Positions 1 to 5,733 of a DNA stretch of 5,733 bases are shown piece after piece (position 1 is the first letter of the stretch; each line of letters begins with the position of its first letter). Made by a program: the position numbers and the translations under genes. Under the pieces are notes generated by a model, which was not told the DNA's origin, did not search any database, and saw only the letters and a program-made list of their open reading frames with translations. Origin of the DNA: an uncultured Eubacteriales bacterium (GTDB lineage: Bacteria; Bacillota; Clostridia; UMGS1840); NCBI GenBank assembly GCA_900555525.1, contig USLP01000100.1, forward strand, positions 1 through 5,733, read 5' to 3'.

Positions 1-638
1 GCTTTTCGGGCTGTCCCGGCGACTGCCCCGAATCGAAAAATCCCAACTGGGTAACGTGCGCATGGCCGGACGATTATACCCAAATTTTGGAATGGCAATG
101 GAACGAGGTTCTTATTCCGTACTGGAAAGAAACCGCTAAGCTTGCAAAAGAAATCGGCATAAAGAAAATCGCATTTGAGCTGCACCCCGGTTTTTGCGTA
201 TATAACACAAAAACAATGCTTCGTTTAAGAGAAGCCGTAGGCGATATGATAGGGGCAAACCTTGACCCGAGCCACCTTTTCTGGCAGGGAATAGACCCGT
301 GCTATGCGATTAAAGCGCTAAAAGGTGCAATCTATCACTTCCACGCAAAGGATACGAAGATAGACGAATTTAACACAAAAACAACAGGTGTTTTGGATAC
401 GGAAAATTACGGTCATATTGAAAACCGTTCGTGGGTATTCAGAACAGTCGGCTACGGACACGGCAGAGAAACATGGAACGATATTATAAGCACGCTTAAA
501 GCTACAGGCTATGACGGCGTTATCAGCATTGAGCATGAGGACGGTCTTATGTCGCCTAAAGAAGGCTTGGAAAAAGCTGTAAGCTTCTTAAAAGAAACGA
601 TTATATACGAAAACGCAGGCGAGATGTGGTGGGCATAA
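1..638 (+). CDS. Sugar phosphate isomerase/epimerase, TIM-barrel (AP endonuclease 2-like), 5' end missing
   Basis: The reading frame is open from the first full codon at position 3 to the TAA at 636-638. It gives 211 visible residues, so the gene starts before the window. Enzymes of this xylose-isomerase-like TIM-barrel superfamily isomerise or epimerise sugars or related polyols using a divalent metal. The expected metal-ligand patches appear in order: FELHPG (Glu), NLDPSHLFW (Asp/His), YHFHAKD (His) and ISIEHED (Glu). The visible start, FSGCPGD followed by NPNWVTCAWPDD, is typical of a clostridial subgroup often found beside Gfo/Idh/MocA oxidoreductases. A family member is usually about 300-350 residues, so roughly one third is missing. 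A TTG at 87 could be mistaken for a start, but family-like sequence continues upstream of it. The next gene has its own promoter, so this gene probably ends an upstream operon. The substrate is unknown; an inosose- or ketose-type substrate is only a guess. Confidence 0.88.
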   Translation, partial: FSGCPGDCPESKNPNWVTCAWPDDYTQILEWQWNEVLIPYWKETAKLAKEIGIKKIAFELHPGFCVYNTKTMLRLREAVGDMIGANLDPSHLFWQGIDPCYAIKALKGAIYHFHAKDTKIDEFNTKTTGVLDTENYGHIENRSWVFRTVGYGHGRETWNDIISTLKATGYDGVISIEHEDGLMSPKEGLEKAVSFLKETIIYENAGEMWWA

Positions 639-655
639 TTGAGTATTGACTCAAT
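638..655. promoter_or_regulatory. Inverted repeat over the -35 box, candidate operator
   Basis: The bases ATTGAGT-ATTG-ACTCAAT form a perfect 7-bp inverted repeat with a 4-base spacer. It begins on the last base of the preceding stop codon and is centred on the -35 hexamer of the promoter at 646-674. A dimeric repressor bound here would block RNA polymerase. No T-run follows, so it is not a rho-independent terminator. A second partial copy of the arm (ACTCAT) lies at 661-666. The binding protein is unknown. The role as an operator is inferred from symmetry and position only. Confidence 0.45.
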
Positions 656-674
656 GATGTACTCATTATATAAT
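646..674 (+). promoter_or_regulatory. Strong sigma-A-type promoter for the remnant/GRE operon
   Basis: TTGACT at 646-651 and TATAAT at 669-674 are separated by exactly 17 bases, which is five of six and six of six consensus matches at the ideal spacing. The start point would fall near 680, followed by a ribosome site AGAGGA (691-696 region) and an ATG at 704. The promoter faces the broken oxidoreductase/SDR genes. There is no terminator before the glycyl radical enzyme, so it very probably still drives that enzyme and its activase. Confidence 0.75.
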
Positions 675-703
675 TAATAAAAAACAAAAAAGAGGATATA
701 AAA

Positions 704-738
704 ATGCATAAAATAGGTATAATCGGATTTGGCGGAAT
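704..738 (+). pseudogene. 5' fragment of a probable Gfo/Idh/MocA-family oxidoreductase
   Basis: An ATG at 704, with an AGAGGA ribosome site about 8 bases upstream, begins MHKIGIIGFGGI. That is the classic first beta strand and glycine-rich turn (GxGxxG-like start) of NAD(P)-dependent Gfo/Idh/MocA dehydrogenases. After roughly twelve codons the similarity stops, and the DNA continues as the interior of a short-chain dehydrogenase in another frame. The open frame runs on to a TAA at 833-835, encoding a 43-residue chimeric peptide with a very basic tail (KFKRRKKR) that resembles nothing I know. About 300 or more codons of the original gene are missing. The identification rests on only 12 residues, but the neighbouring sugar isomerase supports it, since the two families often sit together. 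Confidence 0.6.
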
Positions 739-1368
739 ACCGATACGCTTAAGCGCACTGCGGACAGATTGGGAGAGAATGTTTTTCCTATGGCGTGGGA
801 CGCCTCCGAAATTTAAAAGGCGGAAGAAAAGGTAAATAAAGCCGCCGATATGCTTGGCGGTTTGGATATTGTTGTGAACAATGCGGGGATTTTTGCACAA
901 AGAAACGAATGGGATAAAAACAGCCTTTTAAAAACAACAGCAAAGGAATGGCAGGATGTCATAAATGTTAATGCAAGCGCAGTTTTCTTCACAATGCAGG
1001 CAGCTGTCAATTATATGCTTAAAAATGATATAAAAGGCAATATATTAAACATTACATCGGTAGCAAGTGAAGAACCGGTTTACGGTGCATACGGAGGTTC
1101 TAAAATACTTGCAACGGGACTGACGCGCGGTTGGGGCAAAATGTTTGCACCCAACGGAATTACCATAAACGGAATTGCACCCGGACCGGTTGCAACGGAA
1201 ATGAATAACTGGCACGAAGGTGATTCCATGAAACATGACCGAATCCCGTACGGACGCTTTGCGACGATAGATGAAATTGCGGAGCTTGCTGTGTATCTTT
1301 TGAGCGAAAATGCAAAGATGATATGCGGAGAAACCGTTATTTTCGACGGCGGATATTCAATCAGATAA
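739..1368 (+). pseudogene. Short-chain dehydrogenase/reductase (SDR), N-terminus lost, in-frame stop
   Basis: In the frame of the downstream open stretch, SDR-like sequence can be read from about 739: DTLKRTADRLGEN, then VFPMAWDASE, the usual end of the Rossmann cofactor-binding unit. A TAA at 814-816 interrupts it and SDR sequence resumes at once with KAEEKVNKA. From the ATG at 850 there are 172 residues with NNAG (10-13), the active-site Asn in INVNAS (41), Ser in ITSVAS (70), the Tyr-x3-Lys pair in YGGSK (81, 85), PGPVATEM, and the usual C-terminal end GETVIFDGGY. The catalytic tetrad is therefore present, but the N-terminal TGxxxGIG dinucleotide motif and roughly 40-50 residues are gone. 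ATG 850 is inside a helix, lacks a good ribosome site, and would give a product unable to bind NAD(P) normally. In classical SDRs this enzyme would oxidise or reduce an alcohol/ketone of the pathway substrate. The stop lies 18 bases before the GRE start. Confidence 0.85.
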
Positions 1369-1386
1369 TACGGGAGGGTGGATAAA

Positions 1387-3510
1387 ATGACTGAAAGAAT
1401 AGGAAAACTGGTTAAGAAAACAGTTGCGGGAGGAATGTATGTTTCCCCTGTAAAAACTGATTATGACAGATGTGATTTATTTTTATCACCTATAAAAATG
1501 TCGGCAAAAAGAGTATGCGAATATATAAGAAATCAGGAACCCCTGATTGTCCCCGAATCTTGTTTTACGGGTTTAATAACCTTTGACGGCAGTGTTGAGG
1601 GCGATGTGTTCAACAGAAGCGGGCATAAAAATTTTAATATTGCATGTGAAAAATTCTACAATAAGCCTGTTGACAATTTGCTTACGTTTGAATGGCAGCA
1701 TTCGGTAGGCGATTTTGCTAAAATCATTAACGGCGGAATAGTCAGTATTAAAGATGAAATTAAAAAATCAATCGAAAAACACAAGAATGATGCAGAGGCA
1801 ACTCAATTCTTGGAAACGCAATCTGATATATGTGATGCTTTGATTGATTGGGCGAGTAAATGCTCCGAAAAAGCATTGAGTTTTTCTAAAACAGTGTCAA
1901 ATGAAAAGTATAAGAAGAATCTGGAGAAACTATCCCGAGCACTTAAAAATGTGCCGAAAAAATCAGCAAGTAGTTTTTATGAGGCGATTTTGTCGTTGTA
2001 TGTTTGTTACGGTTTAATTCCTGACAGTATCGGATTAATCGACAGGTATTTATATCCGTTTTATAAATCCGATATTGAAAGCGGAGCTTTAACAAAAGAA
2101 GAAGCTTCGGAGTATTTGCAGGAATTATTCTTAATGCTGCAAGCGAGAATACCTATTTCCTCCGATAGATTTTACCGCGGTGGTGAATCTCATTTTTGTG
2201 TGGGCGGATACCTTGAAAACGGCGAGGACGGGTTCAATGAATTATCAAAGTTGATTGTTGATTCGCTTATGGAATTGCCAACATGGATACCACAGATTTC
2301 TCTGCGATGGACACCGAAAACTCCTCATGAGGTTTTGCATTATATGATGGACTGCGAACGAAAAGATCCCAACAAGCGTATTGCGTTTGTTAATGACGTG
2401 CCGCGCATAAAAGGCTTGATGAAATATACCGGATTTTCTCATGAAAAGGCGGTACATTATACAATGATTGGCTGTAATGAGATAGCTATGCCGGGTGGAA
2501 TTGTTTTTGGGTTTGATCCTATGAACATTGTTAGGTGTGTTCAAAACACATTCTTTAACAGAAGCGATGATATTATAAACGCAAAAACATTTGATGAGTT
2601 TTATGATATATTCCAAGAAGAAATGTTTAAAGATTTATCTGAAGCGGACAAAATAGGAAAAGGATTTCAAACTATACGCGAGAGGGACTGCAATCTTGTC
2701 AGTAGCATATTTATTGACGGCTGCATAGAAAGCGCAAAGAGTGTTACGCAAGGTGGGACGAATACATATATTGCAGTAGGGCTTCTTATTGGCATTTCAA
2801 ACGTAATTGACTCTCTTTCCGTGACAAAGCAGTTGGTTTTTGATGAAAAGCGAATAACAATGGGACAATTAATTGATGCACTGCGAAATAATTGGAACGG
2901 CTTTGAAGATTTGAGAGAGTACATACTTAAAAAGGGAGACTTTTTCGGCAACGACGAAGCTTGTTCAAACGATATTGCGCATAGGTTTTTTAAAAGTCTT
3001 GATGAATGGAATGACGGCAACAATTATTTAAGAAAAAAACTTGTTTTCGGAAATCTTGTAGGCTATAACGAGCATCATAAATTTTTCGGTAACAATACAA
3101 AAGCCACGCCCGACGGAAGATTTCAGGGCGATATGATAAGCTTCGGAATCGGTCAGTCGGAGGGCAAGGACAGAAACGGACTTGCGGCTTTGTTGTCCTC
3201 GGTTGCCAAATGCGACCCCTATTCTGTTTTAACGGGTCCGAGCGTAACAAACGTTCTGCTTGATGAGCAATTGATTAAAAATGACGAAAACTTTGAAAAG
3301 CTTGTATACTTGTTTGAAACATATTTTAAAATGGGAGGAACACATTTTCAGCTTACCTATGTTTCAAAAGAAGATTTAATAAATGCGAAGAAATCCCCCG
3401 ATAAATATAAGAATTTACGTGTAAGAGTTTCGGGATTTTCAGATTATTTCGTATTCTTAAACGAGGGCTTGCAGGACGAAATAATACAAAGAACGGCACA
3501 TACAAGATAG
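1387..3510 (+). CDS. Glycyl radical enzyme (PFL/dehydratase-like superfamily), substrate unknown
   Basis: This is a 707-residue cytosolic enzyme that would use a protein glycyl radical to make a transient cysteine radical for an anaerobic dehydration or C-X bond cleavage. Superfamily landmarks appear in order: IDRYLYPFY (about 218-226), GGESHFCVGG (265-274), the active-site Cys363 in IGCNEIAMPGG with Glu365 two residues later, ATPDGR (573-578), GKDRNG and a SSVAKCD stretch, and the radical motif RVSGFSDYF with Gly683. The C-x-E spacing matches the dehydratase/lyase branch (CutC, glycerol dehydratase, HypD), not true pyruvate formate-lyase, which has adjacent cysteines. The protein is shorter than those enzymes (about 760-850 residues). 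It reads GCNE where they usually have GCVE, and Asp in GFSDYF where Ala is common. I chose ATG 1387 because GGGAGGG at 1372-1378 lies 8 bases upstream of it; the GTG at 1378 would overlap that site. The adjacent activase confirms the class, but no named substrate can be assigned. Confidence 0.9.
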   Translation: MTERIGKLVKKTVAGGMYVSPVKTDYDRCDLFLSPIKMSAKRVCEYIRNQEPLIVPESCFTGLITFDGSVEGDVFNRSGHKNFNIACEKFYNKPVDNLLTFEWQHSVGDFAKIINGGIVSIKDEIKKSIEKHKNDAEATQFLETQSDICDALIDWASKCSEKALSFSKTVSNEKYKKNLEKLSRALKNVPKKSASSFYEAILSLYVCYGLIPDSIGLIDRYLYPFYKSDIESGALTKEEASEYLQELFLMLQARIPISSDRFYRGGESHFCVGGYLENGEDGFNELSKLIVDSLMELPTWIPQISLRWTPKTPHEVLHYMMDCERKDPNKRIAFVNDVPRIKGLMKYTGFSHEKAVHYTMIGCNEIAMPGGIVFGFDPMNIVRCVQNTFFNRSDDIINAKTFDEFYDIFQEEMFKDLSEADKIGKGFQTIRERDCNLVSSIFIDGCIESAKSVTQGGTNTYIAVGLLIGISNVIDSLSVTKQLVFDEKRITMGQLIDALRNNWNGFEDLREYILKKGDFFGNDEACSNDIAHRFFKSLDEWNDGNNYLRKKLVFGNLVGYNEHHKFFGNNTKATPDGRFQGDMISFGIGQSEGKDRNGLAALLSSVAKCDPYSVLTGPSVTNVLLDEQLIKNDENFEKLVYLFETYFKMGGTHFQLTYVSKEDLINAKKSPDKYKNLRVRVSGFSDYFVFLNEGLQDEIIQRTAHTR

Positions 3511-3522
3511 GGAGCTTTGATT

Positions 3523-4332
3523 ATGAATACGGCAATAATTTTTGATATTCAAAGAAATTCGTTTGTTGACGGGCCGGGAATACGCACTACAGTATTTTTT
3601 AAAGGATGTAACCTTAAATGCAAATGGTGTCATAATCCCGAAAGTCAATCGGCAAAGCCACAGATAATGTTTTATAAGGATAAATGCGCAGGGTGCGGCA
3701 GATGTAAAGGCATAACCGAAAAAGATACGGAATTTGTCTGTTTTAATGATGCAAAACAAATTTGCGGAAAGGAATATACTGTTGAAGAAGTTTTTAACAT
3801 TATTCAAAAAGACAAGTCGTTTTATGAAATGTCAAACGGCGGCGTTACCTTTTCGGGCGGAGAATGTATGCTGCAAATCAACTTTTTGTATGAAATTCTG
3901 AAAAAATGCAGAGAAAACAACATACATACCGCCGTCGATACGGCAGGATTGGTTCCGTGGGAGTATTTTGAGAGAATACTTACGTATACCGACTTGTTTT
4001 TATATGACATAAAAGCGTTTAATAACGATGTTCATAAAAAAATTGTAGGCGCGTCAAACGAATTGATTTTATCAAATCTGAAAAAATTATTTGAGCGTAA
4101 AGCCAAGGTTTTAATAAGAATACCCGTTATTCCGACTGTAAACGATTCAAGTGAAGAAATGGGAAACATCAGGCGCTTTCTTGCACCGTATAAGCCTTTT
4201 GCGGTTGAGCTTTTGCCATATCACAAAATGGGAGAACATAAATATACCGCACTCGGAATGAATATGACTTCGTTTGATATCCCCTCTCCGAAAAAGCTGA
4301 AAGAATTAAATCAAATTTTCATACATCAGTAA
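3523..4332 (+). CDS. Glycyl radical enzyme activating enzyme (radical SAM)
   Basis: This 269-residue enzyme would reductively cleave S-adenosylmethionine to abstract hydrogen from Gly683 of the upstream GRE and switch it on. The N-terminus FVDGPGIRTTVFFKGC is the family signature. The radical-SAM cluster motif CxxxCxxC is at Cys29, Cys33 and Cys36 (GCNLKCKWCHNPES). Next comes a ferredoxin-like insert with Cys55, 58, 61, 73 and 81, then SNGGVTFSGGE (the SAM-binding GGE at 112-114), DTAG, YDIKAFN and RIPVIPTVND. Many activases of the dehydratase branch carry two four-cysteine auxiliary clusters. Here the insert has one CxxCxxC plus a CFNDA that resembles the usual CPxxA, so one auxiliary cluster, at most two incomplete ones, is likely. 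ATG 3523 is preferred over TTG 3517 because GGGAG at 3510-3514, overlapping the GRE stop, is 8 bases upstream. The 12-base gap implies co-transcription and coupled translation. Confidence 0.93.
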   Translation: MNTAIIFDIQRNSFVDGPGIRTTVFFKGCNLKCKWCHNPESQSAKPQIMFYKDKCAGCGRCKGITEKDTEFVCFNDAKQICGKEYTVEEVFNIIQKDKSFYEMSNGGVTFSGGECMLQINFLYEILKKCRENNIHTAVDTAGLVPWEYFERILTYTDLFLYDIKAFNNDVHKKIVGASNELILSNLKKLFERKAKVLIRIPVIPTVNDSSEEMGNIRRFLAPYKPFAVELLPYHKMGEHKYTALGMNMTSFDIPSPKKLKELNQIFIHQ

Positions 4333-4357
4333 AAAATAAAGAATAATACAAAAACCC

Positions 4358-4374
4358 ATTTGTTATTGACAAAT
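4358..4374. promoter_or_regulatory. Inverted repeat over the -35 box, candidate operator
   Basis: ATTTGT-TATTG-ACAAAT is a perfect 6-bp inverted repeat with a 5-base spacer. It is centred on the first base of the -35 hexamer TTGACA (4366-4371), the same geometry as the repeat at 638-655. Both share the core TATTGAC. No T-run follows, so it is unlikely to terminate the activase transcript. An operator function is inferred only. Confidence 0.4.
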
Positions 4375-4394
4375 TCCAAAATATATATTATAAC
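4366..4394 (+). promoter_or_regulatory. Strong sigma-A-type promoter of the AraC-type remnant, probably now also serving hsdR
   Basis: TTGACA at 4366-4371 and TATAAC at 4389-4394 lie 17 bases apart, a full match for the -35, five of six for the -10, and ideal spacing. The predicted start falls near 4400, just before the ribosome site AGAGGTG (4402-4408) and ATG 4416. No terminator or other promoter-like pair was seen between here and hsdR at 4735, so hsdR is probably transcribed from this site. Confidence 0.72.
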
Positions 4395-4415
4395 TGAACA
4401 AAGAGGTGTGATTTT

Positions 4416-4778
4416 ATGATTTCTTTTTGGAATAACAGCGCTAACAACGCACTTGTATCGTTTGAATATAAAGTTTTTAATAACGTTCATGCTTATGAGC
4501 ATATAAATTTTCCTGCGGAGCTTCTTATTGTGTTCGGCGGTTGTGTTAATGTTAAAATATCAAATGAAAGCTATGATGTGAAAGATAACGAAGTTATCTT
4601 GATAAAATCGCTTTATCCCCATGAATTTCGTACAACAAGTAAAACAAGTTCGGGAATTATCATAAGCTTTTCGCCTCTTTTGCATGAGAATTTTTTCGCA
4701 CTTATTAAGGATTTTGATATAAGGAGGAAATTTTATGGGTTACCAAAGCGAAGCTCAATTGGAAGAACAGCTTATTGA
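4416..4778 (+). pseudogene. Truncated AraC-family regulator, cupin sensor domain only
   Basis: ATG 4416 is preceded by AGAGGTG with 7 bases of spacing. The first 100 or so residues look like the N-terminal beta-barrel (cupin) ligand-sensing domain of AraC-type regulators: HAYEHINFPAELLIVFGG, then a strand pair VNVKISNESYDVKDNEVILI, then SLYPHEFRT (the usual proline-His position) and SPLLHENFFALIKDFD. A normal protein would continue to about 270-300 residues with two C-terminal helix-turn-helix motifs, but those are absent. From about 4715 the frame reads out-of-frame through the ribosome site and start of hsdR and ends at 4776-4778, so the last 20 or so residues (RRKFYGLPKR onward) are not native. 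The remnant cannot bind DNA in the AraC manner. Its position next to the GRE pair suggests the intact form sensed the pathway substrate. Confidence 0.75.
4721..4727 (+). promoter_or_regulatory. Ribosome binding site of hsdR
   Basis: AAGGAGG, a full anti-Shine-Dalgarno match, ends 7 bases before ATG 4735. It fixes the hsdR start and lies inside the tail of the truncated regulator frame, giving a 44-base overlap that would permit coupled translation. The junction between regulator DNA and hsdR-leader DNA must lie at or just before this site. Confidence 0.8.
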
Positions 4779-5733
4779 GCAGCTAAAAAATCAAAACTAC
4801 GAACGAGTAATTATCGAAGATTATGATGCTTTGCTCGATAATTTTAAGATTCAGTTTGAAAAATTCAATAAGAGTAAACTTGACAATAAAGCTTTATCCG
4901 ATAAGGAATGGGAACGTGTATTTAATCATATAGGCGGGAAAAGCATTTTTGAAAGCGCTAAAATACTGAGGGATAAATTTGTGCTTGAACGAGATGACGG
5001 CACGAAAGTTTATCTTATGCTCTTTGATGAAGATTATTCAAAAAATATTTATCAGGTAACAAATCAAACAACCGTTGTTGGAAAATACACAAATCGGTAT
5101 GATGTTACGCTGTTAATAAACGGTTTGCCGCTTATTCAGATAGAATTGAAAAGACGCGGCGGAGATATAAAAGAAGCTGTTAATCAAATTATGCGTTACC
5201 GAAAACATTCATATCAAGGATTATATCACTTCATACAGTTATTTGTGGTGTCAAATGGCGTTGATGCGAAATATTTTGCAAACAGTGACAAAGATATATT
5301 GTTTTCGCACACATTCTTTTGGACTGATGATAACAATATCCGAATTACAAATTTAAAGGAATTTTCGATTGTTTTTCTTGCTCGCGACCTAATTACAAAG
5401 ATGCTTTCAAAGTTTACTATTTTGAATGACACAGATAAAATAATGATGGTTATGAGACCATACCAAGTGTATGCGACCGAGGCACTTATCCGCCAGGCAA
5501 CGGTGACTAATAAAAATGCATACATATGGCATACAACGGGAGCAGGAAAAACACTCACAGCATTCAAAACGGCGCAAATACTTGCAAGCAATCCTAAAAT
5601 CAAGAAGGTTATATTCCTTGTTGACAGAAAAGATTTGGATACGCAAACCACGGAGGAATTTAACAAGTTTGAAGCCGGTTCAGTTGATGCTAGCGACCGC
5701 ACAAATGTATTGGAAAAACAGAGGAAAGACAAA
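4735..5733 (+). CDS. hsdR: Type I restriction enzyme R subunit (endonuclease/translocase), 3' end beyond window
   Basis: The frame stays open from ATG 4735 to the last base, giving the first 333 residues of a protein normally about 1000 long. HsdR joins HsdM and HsdS to recognise unmethylated DNA, pulls it in by ATP-driven translocation and cuts it. The N-terminal part is a PD-(D/E)xK nuclease: Asp123 in RYDVTLLINGLP, then Glu137-x-Lys139 in IELKRRGG, followed by the QxxxY motif (Gln151, Tyr155). The start of the SF2 helicase motor follows, with RPYQ at 241-244, the Walker A motif TTGAGKT at 267-273 (Lys272), and a motif Ia-like KVIFLVDRKDLDTQT. All visible key residues are present, so this part looks functional. 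No hsdM or hsdS lies upstream in the window; they could be downstream. The gene follows a broken regulator, which fits an acquired defence module. The 168-residue open frame on the opposite strand at 5226-5732 is a shadow of this gene. Confidence 0.92.
   Translation, partial: MGYQSEAQLEEQLIEQLKNQNYERVIIEDYDALLDNFKIQFEKFNKSKLDNKALSDKEWERVFNHIGGKSIFESAKILRDKFVLERDDGTKVYLMLFDEDYSKNIYQVTNQTTVVGKYTNRYDVTLLINGLPLIQIELKRRGGDIKEAVNQIMRYRKHSYQGLYHFIQLFVVSNGVDAKYFANSDKDILFSHTFFWTDDNNIRITNLKEFSIVFLARDLITKMLSKFTILNDTDKIMMVMRPYQVYATEALIRQATVTNKNAYIWHTTGAGKTLTAFKTAQILASNPKIKKVIFLVDRKDLDTQTTEEFNKFEAGSVDASDRTNVLEKQRKDK

Noticed and set aside
87..89. TTG at 87 as the start of the sugar isomerase
   Set aside because: Family-like sequence continues in frame upstream to the window edge, so the gene is simply cut by the window.
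639..675. Rho-independent terminator after the sugar isomerase
   Set aside because: The 7-bp inverted repeat is AT-rich, has no following T-run, and overlaps a near-consensus promoter, so an operator is more likely.
739..835. Programmed frameshift joining the 704 frame to the SDR frame, bypassing the TAA at 814
   Set aside because: The 704 frame overlaps the SDR frame up to 832, and TTTAAAA at 812-818 looks slippery, but it is in the wrong register for the 704 frame. The joined protein would carry out-of-frame nonsense and still lack a complete cofactor-binding domain.
1378..1386. GTG at 1378 as the start of the glycyl radical enzyme
   Set aside because: It overlaps the GGGAGGG ribosome site, leaving no spacing; ATG 1387 is ideally placed.
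2245..3250. Several minus-strand open frames of 86-123 codons
   Set aside because: They are shadows within the conserved glycyl radical enzyme gene and have no family-like features.
3517..3522. TTG at 3517 as the start of the activating enzyme
   Set aside because: It sits too close to the GGGAG site; ATG 3523 has normal spacing.
5226..5732. Minus-strand open frame of 168 codons
   Set aside because: It lies entirely antisense to hsdR, which carries clear nuclease and Walker A motifs, and its translation shows no recognisable domain.
1..5733. tRNA, rRNA, CRISPR array, riboswitch, insertion sequence or transposase
   Set aside because: No regularly spaced repeats, transposase motifs, cloverleaf-like stretches or long structured leaders were seen; non-coding space is limited to short promoter gaps.

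Overview
This window looks like chromosomal DNA from an anaerobic, AT-rich Gram-positive bacterium, most likely a gut-type Clostridia/Bacillota relative. The evidence is a glycyl radical enzyme (oxygen-sensitive chemistry), strong AGGAGG-type ribosome sites, near-consensus sigma-A promoters and AT-biased third codon positions. The assignment rests on style and gene content, not on a marker gene.

Layout. (1) Positions 1-638 hold the 3' part of a xylose-isomerase-like TIM-barrel sugar isomerase/epimerase, probably the end of an upstream operon. (2) Positions 638-703 hold a near-perfect promoter (TTGACT-17-TATAAT) with an inverted repeat centred on its -35 box. (3) Positions 704-1368 are genetic wreckage. 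The first dozen codons of what looks like a Gfo/Idh/MocA oxidoreductase run straight into the middle of a short-chain dehydrogenase (SDR). The SDR has lost its NAD-binding N-terminus and also carries an in-frame TAA. (4) Positions 1387-4332 carry an intact, tightly spaced pair: a divergent 707-residue glycyl radical enzyme (GRE) of unknown substrate and its radical-SAM activating enzyme. (5) Positions 4358-4394 hold a second strong promoter, again with an inverted repeat over the -35. (6) Positions 4416 to about 4720 encode the cupin-like sensor half of an AraC-type regulator that has lost its DNA-binding half. (7) Positions 4735-5733 are the start of hsdR, the restriction/translocase subunit of a type I restriction-modification system, running off the window.

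How the genes fit together. The GRE pair, the remnant oxidoreductase and SDR genes, the sugar isomerase and the AraC-type sensor look like what is left of an anaerobic catabolic locus for a sugar, polyol or sugar-acid-like compound. In such a locus the radical enzyme would do a dehydration or C-X cleavage, and the dehydrogenases and isomerase would handle neighbouring steps. The substrate cannot be read from the sequence. The radical core is still intact, while the redox partner genes and the regulator are broken. The regulator break coincides with the start of the hsdR gene, so the restriction system may now be read from the old regulator promoter.

The most interesting items are the orphan GRE with an unusual GCNE active-site motif, the two gene-fusion scars, and the matching palindrome-over-(-35) design of the two promoters.
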